A stretch of 64,000 nucleotides of DNA from an uncultured Collinsella sp. (GTDB lineage Bacteria; Actinomycetota; Coriobacteriia; Coriobacteriales; Coriobacteriaceae), in contig CAUBPS010000004.1 in assembly GCA_958437935.1 (NCBI GenBank), forward strand, positions 78,984 through 142,983, in the 5' to 3' direction. The position numbers and the translations under genes were made by a program. Below, in pieces: positions 46,193 to 54,262 of this stretch. The stretch's first letter is position 1; each line of letters begins with the position of its first letter. The notes under the pieces were generated by a model. The model made no database searches. It had not been told where the DNA came from and was given only the letters and a program-made list of their open reading frames with translations.

Positions 46193-46291
46193 GGCTTTAC
46201 GAGGGGCCCCAGGTTGGCGCGAAAGAGGAGCGAAGCGTACTTGGGTACGCGAGCGACGAATGAACGCCAAGATGGGGTGGCTCGTAAAGCC
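46193..46291. other. Structured palindromic element, copy 2
   Basis: A 99-nt element between the S component and ecfA with the same architecture as 28517-28610: 11-bp outer stem GGCTTTACGAG (46193-46203) with CTCGTAAAGCC (46281-46291), CCCC with GGGG, TTGGCG with CGCCAA, inner GCGTAC with GTACGC over TTGG. The internal loop again has GAAAGAGGA on the 5' side and GACGAATGA on the 3' side. All stems differ from copy 1 but pair equally well. Confidence 0.8.
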
Positions 46292-46298
46292 GAGCGGG

Positions 46299-46871
46299 TT
46301 AGTTGAGCCTAAGGGCCTTCTGGATGGGCAGGTAGAGGGCGCCGACCAGAATGGCGTTGAAGACGGCGGTCATGGCGACGACGGGCAGCATGGCGGCGGC
46401 GAGCTCGCCGACCACGCCGAGCATGGCCATCTTGATGACCATGAAGATGACGCCGGAGACAAAGGTGGTCAGGAAGGTTGCGGCAATGGCGATGGCGGGC
46501 TTGACCTGACCGTCCTTGCCGGCGGCGTTGACGATGCCGGCCATGAGCATGGCGGCGATGCCCTCGGCGGCAAAATCGACGAACGGCGAAGTGGTGGTGA
46601 TCTGGATCACGGCTGCCGAGATGAGGCCAATGACGAGCGCCTGGCCGATGTTGGGGCGAACGACCAGGATGGTGAGGCAGAAGGCCGAGATGATGAACTC
46701 GGGGCTGATCATGCCGCCCGAGATGCCTGAGATGGCCTTGCCGACGGTGAAGTTGAGGATGAAGCCGGCGGCGAGCAGGATGGCGAGCAGGACGAGAGCG
46801 CGGACGTCGAGTTTGCCGCGGTCGGCGGTCTGGACGGTGCGGGGCTGGGTGGCGGTGGTGTTCTGAGACAT
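46299..46871 (-). CDS. ECF transporter substrate-binding S component, predicted tryptophan-specific
   Basis: A 190-residue membrane protein with about six hydrophobic segments after a ~25-residue polar N-terminus (TVQTADRGKLDVRALVLLAI). SGISGGMISPEFIISAFCLT and NIGQALVIGLISAAV follow, then KPAIAIAATFLTTFVSGVI. It is the S component of the ECF system whose ATPase and T genes lie downstream. Tryptophan is predicted because the transcript leader encodes a peptide with three consecutive Trp codons followed by a terminator; the protein sequence alone does not prove the substrate. Confidence 0.86.
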   Translation of the reverse strand: MSQNTTATQPRTVQTADRGKLDVRALVLLAILLAAGFILNFTVGKAISGISGGMISPEFIISAFCLTILVVRPNIGQALVIGLISAAVIQITTTSPFVDFAAEGIAAMLMAGIVNAAGKDGQVKPAIAIAATFLTTFVSGVIFMVIKMAMLGVVGELAAAMLPVVAMTAVFNAILVGALYLPIQKALRLN

Positions 46872-46945
46872 GGTGAAAATCCTTTCTGAAGGGAAGCGCA
46901 GGGGAAAAGCGGAGGCGCGTGATGCGAATGCGATCGGGCTCGAGA

Positions 46946-46979
46946 TAGAAAAAGGCCCCCGGTCGAAACCGGAGGCCTT
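46946..46979 (-). terminator. Attenuator terminator of the ECF operon
   Basis: On the minus strand AAGGCCTCCGGT pairs with ACCGGGGGCCTT over loop TTCG, then TTTTT. It lies 37 nt after the leader peptide stop and 75 nt before the S component. A CGGTCGA in the leader can pair with the terminator's TCGACCG, an alternative anti-terminator fold. Confidence 0.82.
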
Positions 46980-47015
46980 CCAATCACCTAGAGCGCAAAA
47001 ACAGGCGTGAGGGAC

Positions 47016-47084
47016 TCACTGTCGACCGATCGTATTCGCATCACGCCACCACCAGTTGTTGAGAGACTTCATCGTGTTCTTCAT
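47016..47084 (-). CDS. Tryptophan leader peptide (22 residues, Trp-Trp-Trp)
   Basis: Reads MKNTMKSLNNWWWRDANTIG followed by RQ and a stop, behind AAAGGAG with 9-nt spacing. The three Trp codons are at residues 11-13. Charged tRNA-Trp shortage would stall the ribosome there and change folding of the downstream leader, which contains a terminator at 46946-46979. Leader peptides with tandem codons are the hallmark of ribosome-mediated attenuation, here in front of an ECF transporter rather than trp biosynthesis. Confidence 0.9.
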   Translation of the reverse strand: MKNTMKSLNNWWWRDANTIGRQ

Positions 47085-47142
47085 GTTGGTGGCTCCTTTC
47101 GTGATACCGTGGCACGGTCGCACCTAGTTGCTGTTGCGCTGC

Positions 47143-47148
47143 ACTATA
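47143..47148 (-). promoter_or_regulatory. Extended -10 promoter of the ECF leader
   Basis: On the minus strand TGCTATAGT forms an extended -10 about 59-64 nt before the leader peptide ATG. No convincing -35 is seen. The interval 46872-47271 is otherwise filled by leader, terminator and the next gene's terminator. Confidence 0.55.
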
Positions 47149-47222
47149 GCACAGCGAAGTGCGTGCGGGGAAATCTTTTTTGAAAAGATTTCAGGCGGGT
47201 TTCCCGCCGGTCAAAAGAGCGG

Positions 47223-47264
47223 GCTGGGCGGGCGAGGCTGCCATTGCTGCCTTGCCCGCCCAGC
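47223..47264 (-). terminator. Terminator of the C69 peptidase gene
   Basis: GCTGGGCGGGC pairs perfectly with GCCCGCCCAGC, with AGGC/GCCT inside, directly after the stop of the minus-strand gene. Confidence 0.75.
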
Positions 47265-47271
47265 TAAGACG

Positions 47272-49266
47272 TTACTCCTTATTGCGACGGTAGAGGAAGT
47301 AACCGCCCGCGGAGATGACGGCAACGCCAGCGATGGCGAATGCGGCCACCATGCGGCCATCAAAACGATCGCCAGTGGTGGGCAGGCCGCCCTTGGTGTT
47401 CGTCTTGTTAGTGGTTACCGTGGTCGTGGTGTCGGACTTGCTAGGCTTCTCAGGCTTGGCGGCTGGCTGCTCGGGCTTAGCGGGCTGCTCGGGCTTAGCG
47501 GGCTGCTCGGGGGTACCGGGCTGCTCAGGAGTACCAGGCTGCTCGGGAGTGCCGGGCTGATCCGGGGTGACCGGATCGGTGGCAAGAGCATCCTTGGCGT
47601 AGGTGATGGACACCTTGAGGCCGTTGGTCTCGGTGTTCAGGTCGCTTGGGGTGAAGGGCTGGTCGAAGTTTTCGGCCTTCTGATAGGCGCGCATCTCCTG
47701 GAGCAGTGCCTTGCACTTCTTGTAGGTGTTCTCGGTAGCAGCCTTGCCGGCCTTGTTGGCCAGGGCAGTGCGGCCCTCGGTGGTCGTCTCGGCCAGCATG
47801 GCGGTGTCGACTTCCTTGTTCTGCTCGATGAGCTCGTTCTGGAGCGCATCGAGGTAGGTGCGGACGCTGGTGGCGAATTGTGCGCGGTTCGCGAAGCAAA
47901 GCGAGTTGATGTCCATCAGGACGTAGTTAATGGAGTTCTCGGGCTCCTCGTTGTTCACGATGTCCGTCTCGCTGCAGTGACCATAATCAACGGTCTGGTC
48001 GCTGAAGTAGGGGCTGACTTCGGTCATCAGAGCGGAGTATAGCGGGATAGCGACGGAGAACTCGGCGCAGGAGAGCATCTCCCACTGGATGGTTGCAACC
48101 TCGGGGTCATAGCCCTTTCGAATCTGGAAGAGGTTGGCCTCGGCGTTGCGGTCGGAACCGATGCTGCTGACACCGTCAGTATTGGCATTAAGGCCGGGGA
48201 CTTTTTCACCGCGGTTGCCGAAGGCGCGAATCAGCTCAAACGTGTTCCAGTCGGACTTGCTGGGCTGGAAGAACAGCGGCTGCATCTCATGAACCATGGC
48301 ACCGAGCGTGACGTCATTCTTGTCCTTGTCCTTGACGATCTCGTAGTCGGTGCCCTCGGTCAGCGGAGCCATAAAGTAGTCACGGCCCTGGATATAACGC
48401 GCCCAAGAGCCCATGCCCGTATTGTTGATAGATACACCGTAGGTCTGGGCAACATCGAACTGTCCGTCTTCAAAGTACTTGGCGAAGCCCTTCTCTTCGG
48501 GCATAGTCTTGATCCCCTCAGAGTGGAGGCAGTTCTCAGGATCGTCAAGATTGACCTGGAAATTGAGGTTACTAATGTTGGGGTTGACCGAAGCGACGTC
48601 GTCGGTCAGCTTCATAGCGATCCACTGGTGGCCGGAAAGCGCGGCGAACAGCCAAGTTTCGGTGTTGTCGGCGATGACAATCTGGTCGTTGGAGCAGACG
48701 CCCTGCTCGTCAATTAGACTGCCGATAAGCTCGACGCCCTCGCGGGCCGTTGCGCTCTCGCCCAAGATGACGCCCGCGTAGCTGTACTCGCCGATGCCGG
48801 TATTTTTGACCTCGGGATTTGCTTTGTGGGCATGCTCGGTCGTGGGATCCGCTGCCTTGGCATCGTCGTTGTAGGAGGTGCTCAGTGTTGCGGAGCAGGA
48901 GACGCCCTTCTCATTGATGCCGGCCTCGGAGTAGGCATCCCAGCGTCCGTCCCACTCAGCAGGATGGTCGCGCACGTAGCTGTAACGATACGTAGTCTTG
49001 GTCGAGGTGTAGGAGAATCCGGACTCGTTCGAGCTGTAGGTATGACCAGGGCCATAAGAGGGCTCGATGCCATAGTGTTTGAGGTAACGAGTGCCAATGT
49101 CCTCGGTGCGGCCATAGTACGTGTTACCGTCGGCCGTAAGGTTCTTGCCCATGTACATCTGCGTGCAGGCGAGCGCAGATGTCGGCATGGACATGATGGT
49201 TGCAGCTCCAAAGGCGAGGCCTATGCCAAGCTTTTTGAGCGCGTTGACGGGGTGAGTTTTCCTCAT
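47272..49266 (-). CDS. Secreted, LPXTG-anchored C69-family dipeptidase
   Basis: A 664-residue surface enzyme. A signal peptide (residues 1-33, ending TSALA) exposes Cys34 in CTQMYMGKNLTADGNTYYGR as the N-terminal nucleophile of the C69 (PepD) family. GINEKGVSCSATLS, VILGESATAREGVELI, ADNTETWLFAALSGHQW and GNRGEKVPG follow. After the catalytic domain a helical region, then Pro-Glu-Gln-Pro-Gly-Thr repeats, and LPTTG at 628-632 with a membrane segment and RRNKE end for sortase anchoring. It probably digests peptides at the cell surface for amino-acid uptake. GGGAGGG precedes the ATG. Confidence 0.93.
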   Translation of the reverse strand: MRKTHPVNALKKLGIGLAFGAATIMSMPTSALACTQMYMGKNLTADGNTYYGRTEDIGTRYLKHYGIEPSYGPGHTYSSNESGFSYTSTKTTYRYSYVRDHPAEWDGRWDAYSEAGINEKGVSCSATLSTSYNDDAKAADPTTEHAHKANPEVKNTGIGEYSYAGVILGESATAREGVELIGSLIDEQGVCSNDQIVIADNTETWLFAALSGHQWIAMKLTDDVASVNPNISNLNFQVNLDDPENCLHSEGIKTMPEEKGFAKYFEDGQFDVAQTYGVSINNTGMGSWARYIQGRDYFMAPLTEGTDYEIVKDKDKNDVTLGAMVHEMQPLFFQPSKSDWNTFELIRAFGNRGEKVPGLNANTDGVSSIGSDRNAEANLFQIRKGYDPEVATIQWEMLSCAEFSVAIPLYSALMTEVSPYFSDQTVDYGHCSETDIVNNEEPENSINYVLMDINSLCFANRAQFATSVRTYLDALQNELIEQNKEVDTAMLAETTTEGRTALANKAGKAATENTYKKCKALLQEMRAYQKAENFDQPFTPSDLNTETNGLKVSITYAKDALATDPVTPDQPGTPEQPGTPEQPGTPEQPAKPEQPAKPEQPAAKPEKPSKSDTTTTVTTNKTNTKGGLPTTGDRFDGRMVAAFAIAGVAVISAGGYFLYRRNKE

Positions 49267-49499
49267 TTTCCCTCCCAGCGTGCGAAAGCCCTCCGTTGCC
49301 AGAGGGCTTCAGCCAATAAAGACACCCCATTAGCGTAACGAACTGGAAACAATATTCATCTATGAAAGAAACTTACTCGATAAGCGTAATGAAATATGCG
49401 ATGAGCGGTTAATTGTACTCAGTTTATAGCTTTACTTTAATAAAGACGCCCTGTAATTACTGTAGTCGAATAAAGTAGCTGGGAATGCCCGAAATGAAA

Positions 49500-49536
49500 A
49501 TCCCCTGCTGTTTGGCAAATGCATAAACGGCAGGGG
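49500..49536 (-). terminator. Terminator of the diacylglycerol-kinase/small-protein unit
   Basis: TCCCCTGCTGTTT pairs with AAACGGCAGGGGA; on the minus strand TTTTC follows. The 306-nt AT-rich stretch 49267-49572 contains only this hairpin and the peptidase upstream region; I see no gene in it. Confidence 0.78.
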
Positions 49537-49572
49537 AGACGATAATTGGATGAATATCATACCAATGTAGAT

Positions 49573-49665
49573 TTACTTCTTTCGGCGGTGAATCACGTTG
49601 ATGGCGTAACCGACGAGCATGGCCAAGACGATGACAATAAAGCCGATCAGGGGATTGTCGTTCAT
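49573..49665 (-). CDS. 30-residue single-pass membrane protein
   Basis: Starts MNDNPLIGFIVIVLAMLVGY, then AINVIHRRKK and a stop: one hydrophobic helix followed by a basic cytoplasmic end. A consensus AGGAGG lies 7 nt before the ATG at 49665 and overlaps the kinase stop region, so it is translationally coupled to that gene. Function unknown; such miniproteins often bind membrane partners. Confidence 0.72.
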   Translation of the reverse strand: MNDNPLIGFIVIVLAMLVGYAINVIHRRKK

Positions 49666-49674
49666 GGGGTCCTC

Positions 49675-50592
49675 CTATTTTCCGAGCGGTGAGAATTCGT
49701 CGACGATGAGGTCGAGGCATTGCGGAAGCGCGCGGGCACCAAAGACGCCCGAGTTGCTGGAGATGATCTCGCCATCGAACTGCATGCCCAGCGACGGCGT
49801 GCAGGTGATCTTGGCTTCCTTGGTCTGGATGATCTTGAACTGCGGACGGCCGAGCAACTTGCCGGCGGGGTCGAGCGCGGCGGTGATCACGGTCGGGAGC
49901 AGCTGGACGGTTTTTACGGGCTCGATGACCGCGATGTCGACCATGCCGTCGTTCATGCGGCAATCGGGGAACAGGTTGATGTCGTTTTGAATGACCGAGG
50001 TGTTGCCGGCCATGCAGCAGATGCCATCGAGCTCCTCGACAATGCCGTCATGCTCAATCGTAAAGTGCGCTACCGTAGGGTTGGGCGTGGCGAGCGCAGA
50101 GAGGAAGTAGGCGATCTCGCCGATGTCGTTTTTGGTGGGGGCGGCCTTCATCATGATCTCGGCGTCGAAGCCCGAGCCGGCGATGATGATAAAGCCGTGG
50201 CGCTTCTCGTTGCCGTCTTCGTCGAGCCAAAAGAGCTCGCCCATGTCTACTTTGACCGTGCGACCGGCGCGGCAAGCCTTGGCAAGCGCCGCCGCCTCGG
50301 GGGCATTGCCGATGTTGTTGAAGAACAGGCAGGCCGTACCGGAGGGGAAGACGAGCGTGGGGACACCGCATCCGCGCATCTGGTCGAGCACGTTGGAGAC
50401 AGTGCCATCACCGCCCGAAACGACCACGCGATCAAACTCGCGCACGTCTGCCACGGCGTCCTCGGGTTCCATGCCATCGCCGATAAAGCGCATCACGACC
50501 TCGTCGCCGCCCTGTGCAAGGGCGTGCGTGAATGCGAAGATTTCATCTGAGCTGGGGCCCGATGCCGGGTTGTGGATGATAAGGCAGCGCAT
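49675..50592 (-). CDS. Diacylglycerol kinase / YegS-like lipid kinase
   Basis: A 305-residue soluble lipid kinase of the DAGK_cat family: CLIIHNPASGPSSDEI at the N-terminus, VVVSGGDGTVSNVLDQM with the nucleotide GGDGT motif at about residues 59-63, LVFPSGTACLFFNNI, GSGFDAEIMMKA and a beta-sandwich C-terminal domain (CMAGNTSVIQNDINLFPDCR, NDGMVDIAVIEP). It would phosphorylate diacylglycerol or a related lipid at the membrane face. A 30-residue membrane protein follows 9 nt downstream. Alternatives are sphingosine-kinase-like relatives; the substrate is not decided. Confidence 0.88.
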   Translation of the reverse strand: MRCLIIHNPASGPSSDEIFAFTHALAQGGDEVVMRFIGDGMEPEDAVADVREFDRVVVSGGDGTVSNVLDQMRGCGVPTLVFPSGTACLFFNNIGNAPEAAALAKACRAGRTVKVDMGELFWLDEDGNEKRHGFIIIAGSGFDAEIMMKAAPTKNDIGEIAYFLSALATPNPTVAHFTIEHDGIVEELDGICCMAGNTSVIQNDINLFPDCRMNDGMVDIAVIEPVKTVQLLPTVITAALDPAGKLLGRPQFKIIQTKEAKITCTPSLGMQFDGEIISSNSGVFGARALPQCLDLIVDEFSPLGK

Positions 50593-50690
50593 ACTTACGT
50601 TCCCGTTCTGTGACTAACCGAGTATAGTTGTAAGGCAATGCCGATATCCTACCCGTGTTTTTCGGGCCTAACCTTATTCGATGGGTTGAT

Positions 50691-51824
50691 ATGTACATTT
50701 CCACACATCAGGCTCTACTCGACTTTTGCCAGCGCGCCCGTGAGTTCGACGCGATTGCCGTCGATACCGAGTTTTTGCGCGAGCGCACGTTCCATCCGCG
50801 CCTGTGCTTGGTTCAGATTGCCACCCCTGCCGAGAGCGTCGCGGTCGATCCCCTGGTGATCGACGACCTATCGCCGCTGGCCGAGCTTATGGCAGACGAG
50901 AGCGTGACTAAGGTCTTCCACGCCTGCTCGCAGGATATGGAGGTTATGCTCCATACCGTGGGCGTGCTGCCACGACCGATTTTCGATACGCAGGTCGCCG
51001 CTGCCTTTTTGGGCGAGCGCCAGCAGATTTCGTATGGCGCGCTTGTTCAGACGTTTTGCGGCGTCTCGCTGCCCAAGACCGAGTCGCTGACCGACTGGTC
51101 GCGTCGCCCGCTGACCGATAAGCAGATTGAGTACGCGATTGATGACGTCAAGTACCTGATCGTCGCCTATACCGAGATGATGAGTCGCCTGCGCGAGCTG
51201 GGCCGTGTGGACTGGGTGCTCGACGAGCTACGCCCGCTGGCTGACGAGTCGCACTATCGCGCCGACCGTCACGAGGCATTCCGCAAGGTCAAGCGCATCA
51301 ACTCGTGCAGCCGCCACCAGCTGGGCATCGCGCGCGAGCTCGCCGCCTGGCGCGAGGACCGCGCCGAGCGCCGTAACATCCCGCGCAAGTGGGTCATGTC
51401 CGACGACACGCTGCTTGCGCTCGTCAAGCGCAATCCCGTGCGCGTTGAGGAGTTCCGTAGCATTCGCGGTACCGATCAGTTGGGGGAGCGCGACGTGGAC
51501 GGTGCGCTCATGGCCATCAAGCGCGGCGCAAGCTGCCCGCACGATCGCCTGCCGCTCATGGTGCGCGGGCATCGCCAGATCTCTCCGGAGCTGGAGAGCG
51601 TGACGGATCTCATGTACGCGCTTATCCGCCTGGTTGCCGAACGCTCGGGAGTGGCGACCTCGGTCATTGCCTCGCGCGATGACCTGGCCGACTATATTGA
51701 GCATCCCGAGCAGAGCCCCTTGCGCGAAGGCTGGCGCTTTGAGCTTGTGGGCTCGCGCCTGGACGATCTGCTCTCGGGCAACATGGGACTCACTGTGAAG
51801 GACGGCAAAATCGAGCTTTTGTAG
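50691..51824 (+). CDS. rnd: Ribonuclease D (DEDD exonuclease plus HRDC)
   Basis: A 377-residue 3'-5' exoribonuclease for tRNA maturation. Exo motifs: AVDTEFLRERTFHP (DxE), FHACSQDMEVML (Asp), and YAIDDVKYLIVAY (last Asp with Tyr) around residue 160. An HRDC domain occupies about residues 210-290 (LGIARELAAWREDRAERRNI with RKWVMSDDTLLALVKRNP), and a second helical region follows. ATG 50691 has only a weak ribosome site (GGGTTGA); an in-frame GTG at 50655 would add 12 residues without homology. It stands alone. Confidence 0.9.
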   Translation: MYISTHQALLDFCQRAREFDAIAVDTEFLRERTFHPRLCLVQIATPAESVAVDPLVIDDLSPLAELMADESVTKVFHACSQDMEVMLHTVGVLPRPIFDTQVAAAFLGERQQISYGALVQTFCGVSLPKTESLTDWSRRPLTDKQIEYAIDDVKYLIVAYTEMMSRLRELGRVDWVLDELRPLADESHYRADRHEAFRKVKRINSCSRHQLGIARELAAWREDRAERRNIPRKWVMSDDTLLALVKRNPVRVEEFRSIRGTDQLGERDVDGALMAIKRGASCPHDRLPLMVRGHRQISPELESVTDLMYALIRLVAERSGVATSVIASRDDLADYIEHPEQSPLREGWRFELVGSRLDDLLSGNMGLTVKDGKIELL

Positions 51825-51948
51825 TTACGCGGTTTGCCAAGCGCTGCAAACGTTTTAGAGCTGCAATGCCAAAACATCGATGGTGTCTCGTTGGCTGGGC
51901 GAGTGGGTAAAATGCCTCCAACGTGTAACTCGATTCGGAGGAATTCGC

Positions 51949-52653
51949 ATGCCTTATTACTATGGATACGGCTTTGGCATCGACCCGCTGTACCTGCTGG
52001 TTGTTCTTGTCTGCACGGTGATCGGTCTTGCCGCACAGAACTATATCAACTCGACGTACAAAACCTGGTCCAAGGTTCGCTCGGACGGCGACACGGGCGC
52101 CACGGTCGCTCGCCGCATGCTCGACGCCAACGGCTGCAACGCCGTGGGTATCAAGGGCGTCGCTGGTGAGCTCACCGATCATTACAACCCGCAGGACAAC
52201 AACCTGTATCTCTCGGATGCCAACCGTTCGGGCGGGTCGGTCGCAAGCGTTGCCGTTGCCTGCCACGAGGCGGGCCATGCCGCCCAGCGTCAAAGCGGTT
52301 ATGCCATGATGAAGGTTCGCACCGCCCTCGTGCCGGTCGTCAACTTTACCCAGAACACCTGGACCATCGTGTTGCTCTTGGGCCTATTTATGAACATTGC
52401 CGGGCTCACGGCCCTCGCGCTGATCTTCTTCTCGTTTAGCGTGCTGTTCCAACTGGTTACGCTGCCGGTCGAGATTGATGCTAGTCGGCGCGCCGTGGCG
52501 TATATTGAGCAGTCGGGTATGAGCTCCAAGCAGGTCAACGGTGCCAAGAAGGTGCTGACGGCCGCCGCGCTTACCTATGTGGCTGCGGCGCTCACCTCGA
52601 TTATTCAGCTGCTCTATCTTATGGCTCGCTACAACAGAAACTCCAACCGATAA
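51949..52653 (+). CDS. YugP-like neutral zinc metallopeptidase
   Basis: A 234-residue membrane protease of the YugP family. An N-terminal membrane segment (PLYLLVVLVCTVIGLAAQNY), ATVARRMLDANGCNAVGIKG, LYLSDANRSGGSVASVAVAC and the zinc motif HEAGHAAQ (about residue 105) precede three further hydrophobic segments. VEIDASRRAVAYIEQSG with the third zinc ligand follows. The catalytic domain faces the cytoplasm or membrane; the substrates are unknown. CGGAGGAATTCGC gives the start at 51949. Confidence 0.9.
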   Translation: MPYYYGYGFGIDPLYLLVVLVCTVIGLAAQNYINSTYKTWSKVRSDGDTGATVARRMLDANGCNAVGIKGVAGELTDHYNPQDNNLYLSDANRSGGSVASVAVACHEAGHAAQRQSGYAMMKVRTALVPVVNFTQNTWTIVLLLGLFMNIAGLTALALIFFSFSVLFQLVTLPVEIDASRRAVAYIEQSGMSSKQVNGAKKVLTAAALTYVAAALTSIIQLLYLMARYNRNSNR

Positions 52654-52669
52654 CAAATTGGGTCGCTGG

Positions 52670-52699
52670 GCGCCGCGGGGATTCGTGTCCCCGCGGCGC
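52670..52699. terminator. Perfect hairpin before xseA
   Basis: GCGCCGCGGGGA pairs with TCCCCGCGGCGC, loop TTCGTG. A TACTAT -10-like box at 52702-52707 follows directly, the same layout as at 37685-37730. It may end the YugP transcript. Confidence 0.65.
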
Positions 52700-52768
52700 T
52701 GTACTATGTGTTGGACTTGAATTTGCGCAGGGCCGAAGCCCTTGTGCACGATGACGAAAGGAGGCTGC

Positions 52769-54220
52769 GTGGCAGGCTGGAATCTGACCGGCAATACCGT
52801 TTCCGCCGAGTTCGACGGTTCGGACGATCAGGAGCGCAAGGAGCTCAGCGTGAGCCAAGCGGTGGAGATCGCCGCCGGCGCGCTCGACGCCATTCCGCAG
52901 CTGAGCGTTTTGGGTGAGGTCACGGGTTTTCGTGGTCCCAATGCCCGAAGCGGCCACTGCTACTTCCAGATTAAAGACGACTCGGCCGCCGTCGACTGCA
53001 TCATCTGGAAGGGCGCCTATCTCAAGCGTACCTTCGATCTGCGTGACGGCATGCAGGTGAGCTTTAAGGGCAGCTTCAACCTCTATAAGGCCACAGGCCG
53101 CATGAGCTTTGTCGCTCGCTCGTTTTCGCTGGCGGGGGAGGGTCTGCTGCGTCAACAAGTGGCGCAACTGGCCGAAAAGCTACGCCGCGAGGGCCTGATG
53201 GACGAAGCGCGCAAGCGCCGCATCCCGGTGTTCTGCTCCCGCGTGGCGGTCGTCACCTCGCTTTCCGGTGCGGTAATCGACGACGTCAAGCGTACATTGC
53301 GTCGGCGCAATCCGCTCGTCGAGCTTGTCTGCGTGGGCGCCAAGGTTCAAGGCGAGGGTGCGCCGGCCGAGCTTATCGAGGGCCTGCGCCGTGCCGCCGC
53401 CATCACGCCGGCGCCCGACTGCATCTTGCTGGTGCGCGGCGGCGGCTCCTTCGAGGACCTCATGACCTTCAACGACGAGGAGCTTGCCCGTGCAGTGGCT
53501 GCCTGTCCCGTGCCCGTGGTGACCGGTATCGGCCATGAGCCCGATACCTCGATTTGCGACATGGTGAGCGACCGCCGCGCCTCCACGCCCACGGCGGCGG
53601 CAGAATCGGTGGCGCCGGCTATGACGGAGTTGGCCGATGTGCTCGAGGCGCGCCATCAGCGTCTGGGTGCCGCGATGGCATCGATGATTGGGTCGGCCCA
53701 GGTCGACCTGGAGATGCTCGATCAGCGCGGTCGCCGTGCCTGGGATACCTATACGGCTCGCCTGGGCGATGCGCTCGATGCGGCTGCGTGCCGCCCGTGC
53801 CTCAACGACCCCACATTTATGGTCGAGCGTCGCGAATCGGAGCTTGCGCTGACCGCCGATCGCCTGTCGGGCGCCATAGTACGCTCGGTCGGGACATTTC
53901 GCTCCAACTTTGAGCGCTTGCCCGAGCGTCTGGTTGCAAGCACCTCGGGGCTCGATGGTAAGCGCCATGCGCTCACGCTCGCGAGCTCTCGCCTGGAGCA
54001 TCAGGGGCGCACGATGCTCAACAAGCCAGCGTCCGACCTGGGCCGTACGGCAGCCTCGCTCGATGCCCTGTCGCCGCTCAAGGTGCTTGCCCGCGGCTAT
54101 TCCATCGCGTACAGCGTTGACGGCGTGGCTATGAGCGCCAAGACCTTTAAGCCGGGCGACGCCATTCGCGTACGCATGGCAGACGGCAACGTGGCAGCAA
54201 CGGTCGATACGGTCGAGTAG
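52769..54220 (+). CDS. xseA: Exodeoxyribonuclease VII large subunit
   Basis: A 483-residue subunit of ExoVII, which degrades single-stranded DNA. An N-terminal OB-fold (LSVLGEVTGFRGPNARSGHC, YFQIKDDSAAVDCIIW) is followed by the catalytic domain with RVAVVTSLSGAVIDDVKRTL, ILLVRGGGSFEDLMTFNDEE, VVTGIGHEPDTSICDMVSDR and ASTPTAAAESVAP, then a long coiled coil and the C-terminal LSPLKVLARGYSIAY. GTG 52769 is chosen for AAAGGAGG 6 nt upstream; an in-frame extension to 52742 lacks a ribosome site. xseB follows 42 nt later. Confidence 0.95.
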   Translation: MAGWNLTGNTVSAEFDGSDDQERKELSVSQAVEIAAGALDAIPQLSVLGEVTGFRGPNARSGHCYFQIKDDSAAVDCIIWKGAYLKRTFDLRDGMQVSFKGSFNLYKATGRMSFVARSFSLAGEGLLRQQVAQLAEKLRREGLMDEARKRRIPVFCSRVAVVTSLSGAVIDDVKRTLRRRNPLVELVCVGAKVQGEGAPAELIEGLRRAAAITPAPDCILLVRGGGSFEDLMTFNDEELARAVAACPVPVVTGIGHEPDTSICDMVSDRRASTPTAAAESVAPAMTELADVLEARHQRLGAAMASMIGSAQVDLEMLDQRGRRAWDTYTARLGDALDAAACRPCLNDPTFMVERRESELALTADRLSGAIVRSVGTFRSNFERLPERLVASTSGLDGKRHALTLASSRLEHQGRTMLNKPASDLGRTAASLDALSPLKVLARGYSIAYSVDGVAMSAKTFKPGDAIRVRMADGNVAATVDTVE

Positions 54221-54262
54221 GCTGCGTTTCATAGCGATAAACCTTTAGGAAAGGAAACAGAT

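Noticed and set aside
47464..47560. Short direct repeats of CCG/GGCTGCTCGGG type that looked like a repeat array
   Set aside because: They encode the Pro-Glu-Gln-Pro spacer of the C69 peptidase; not a CRISPR or intergenic repeat.
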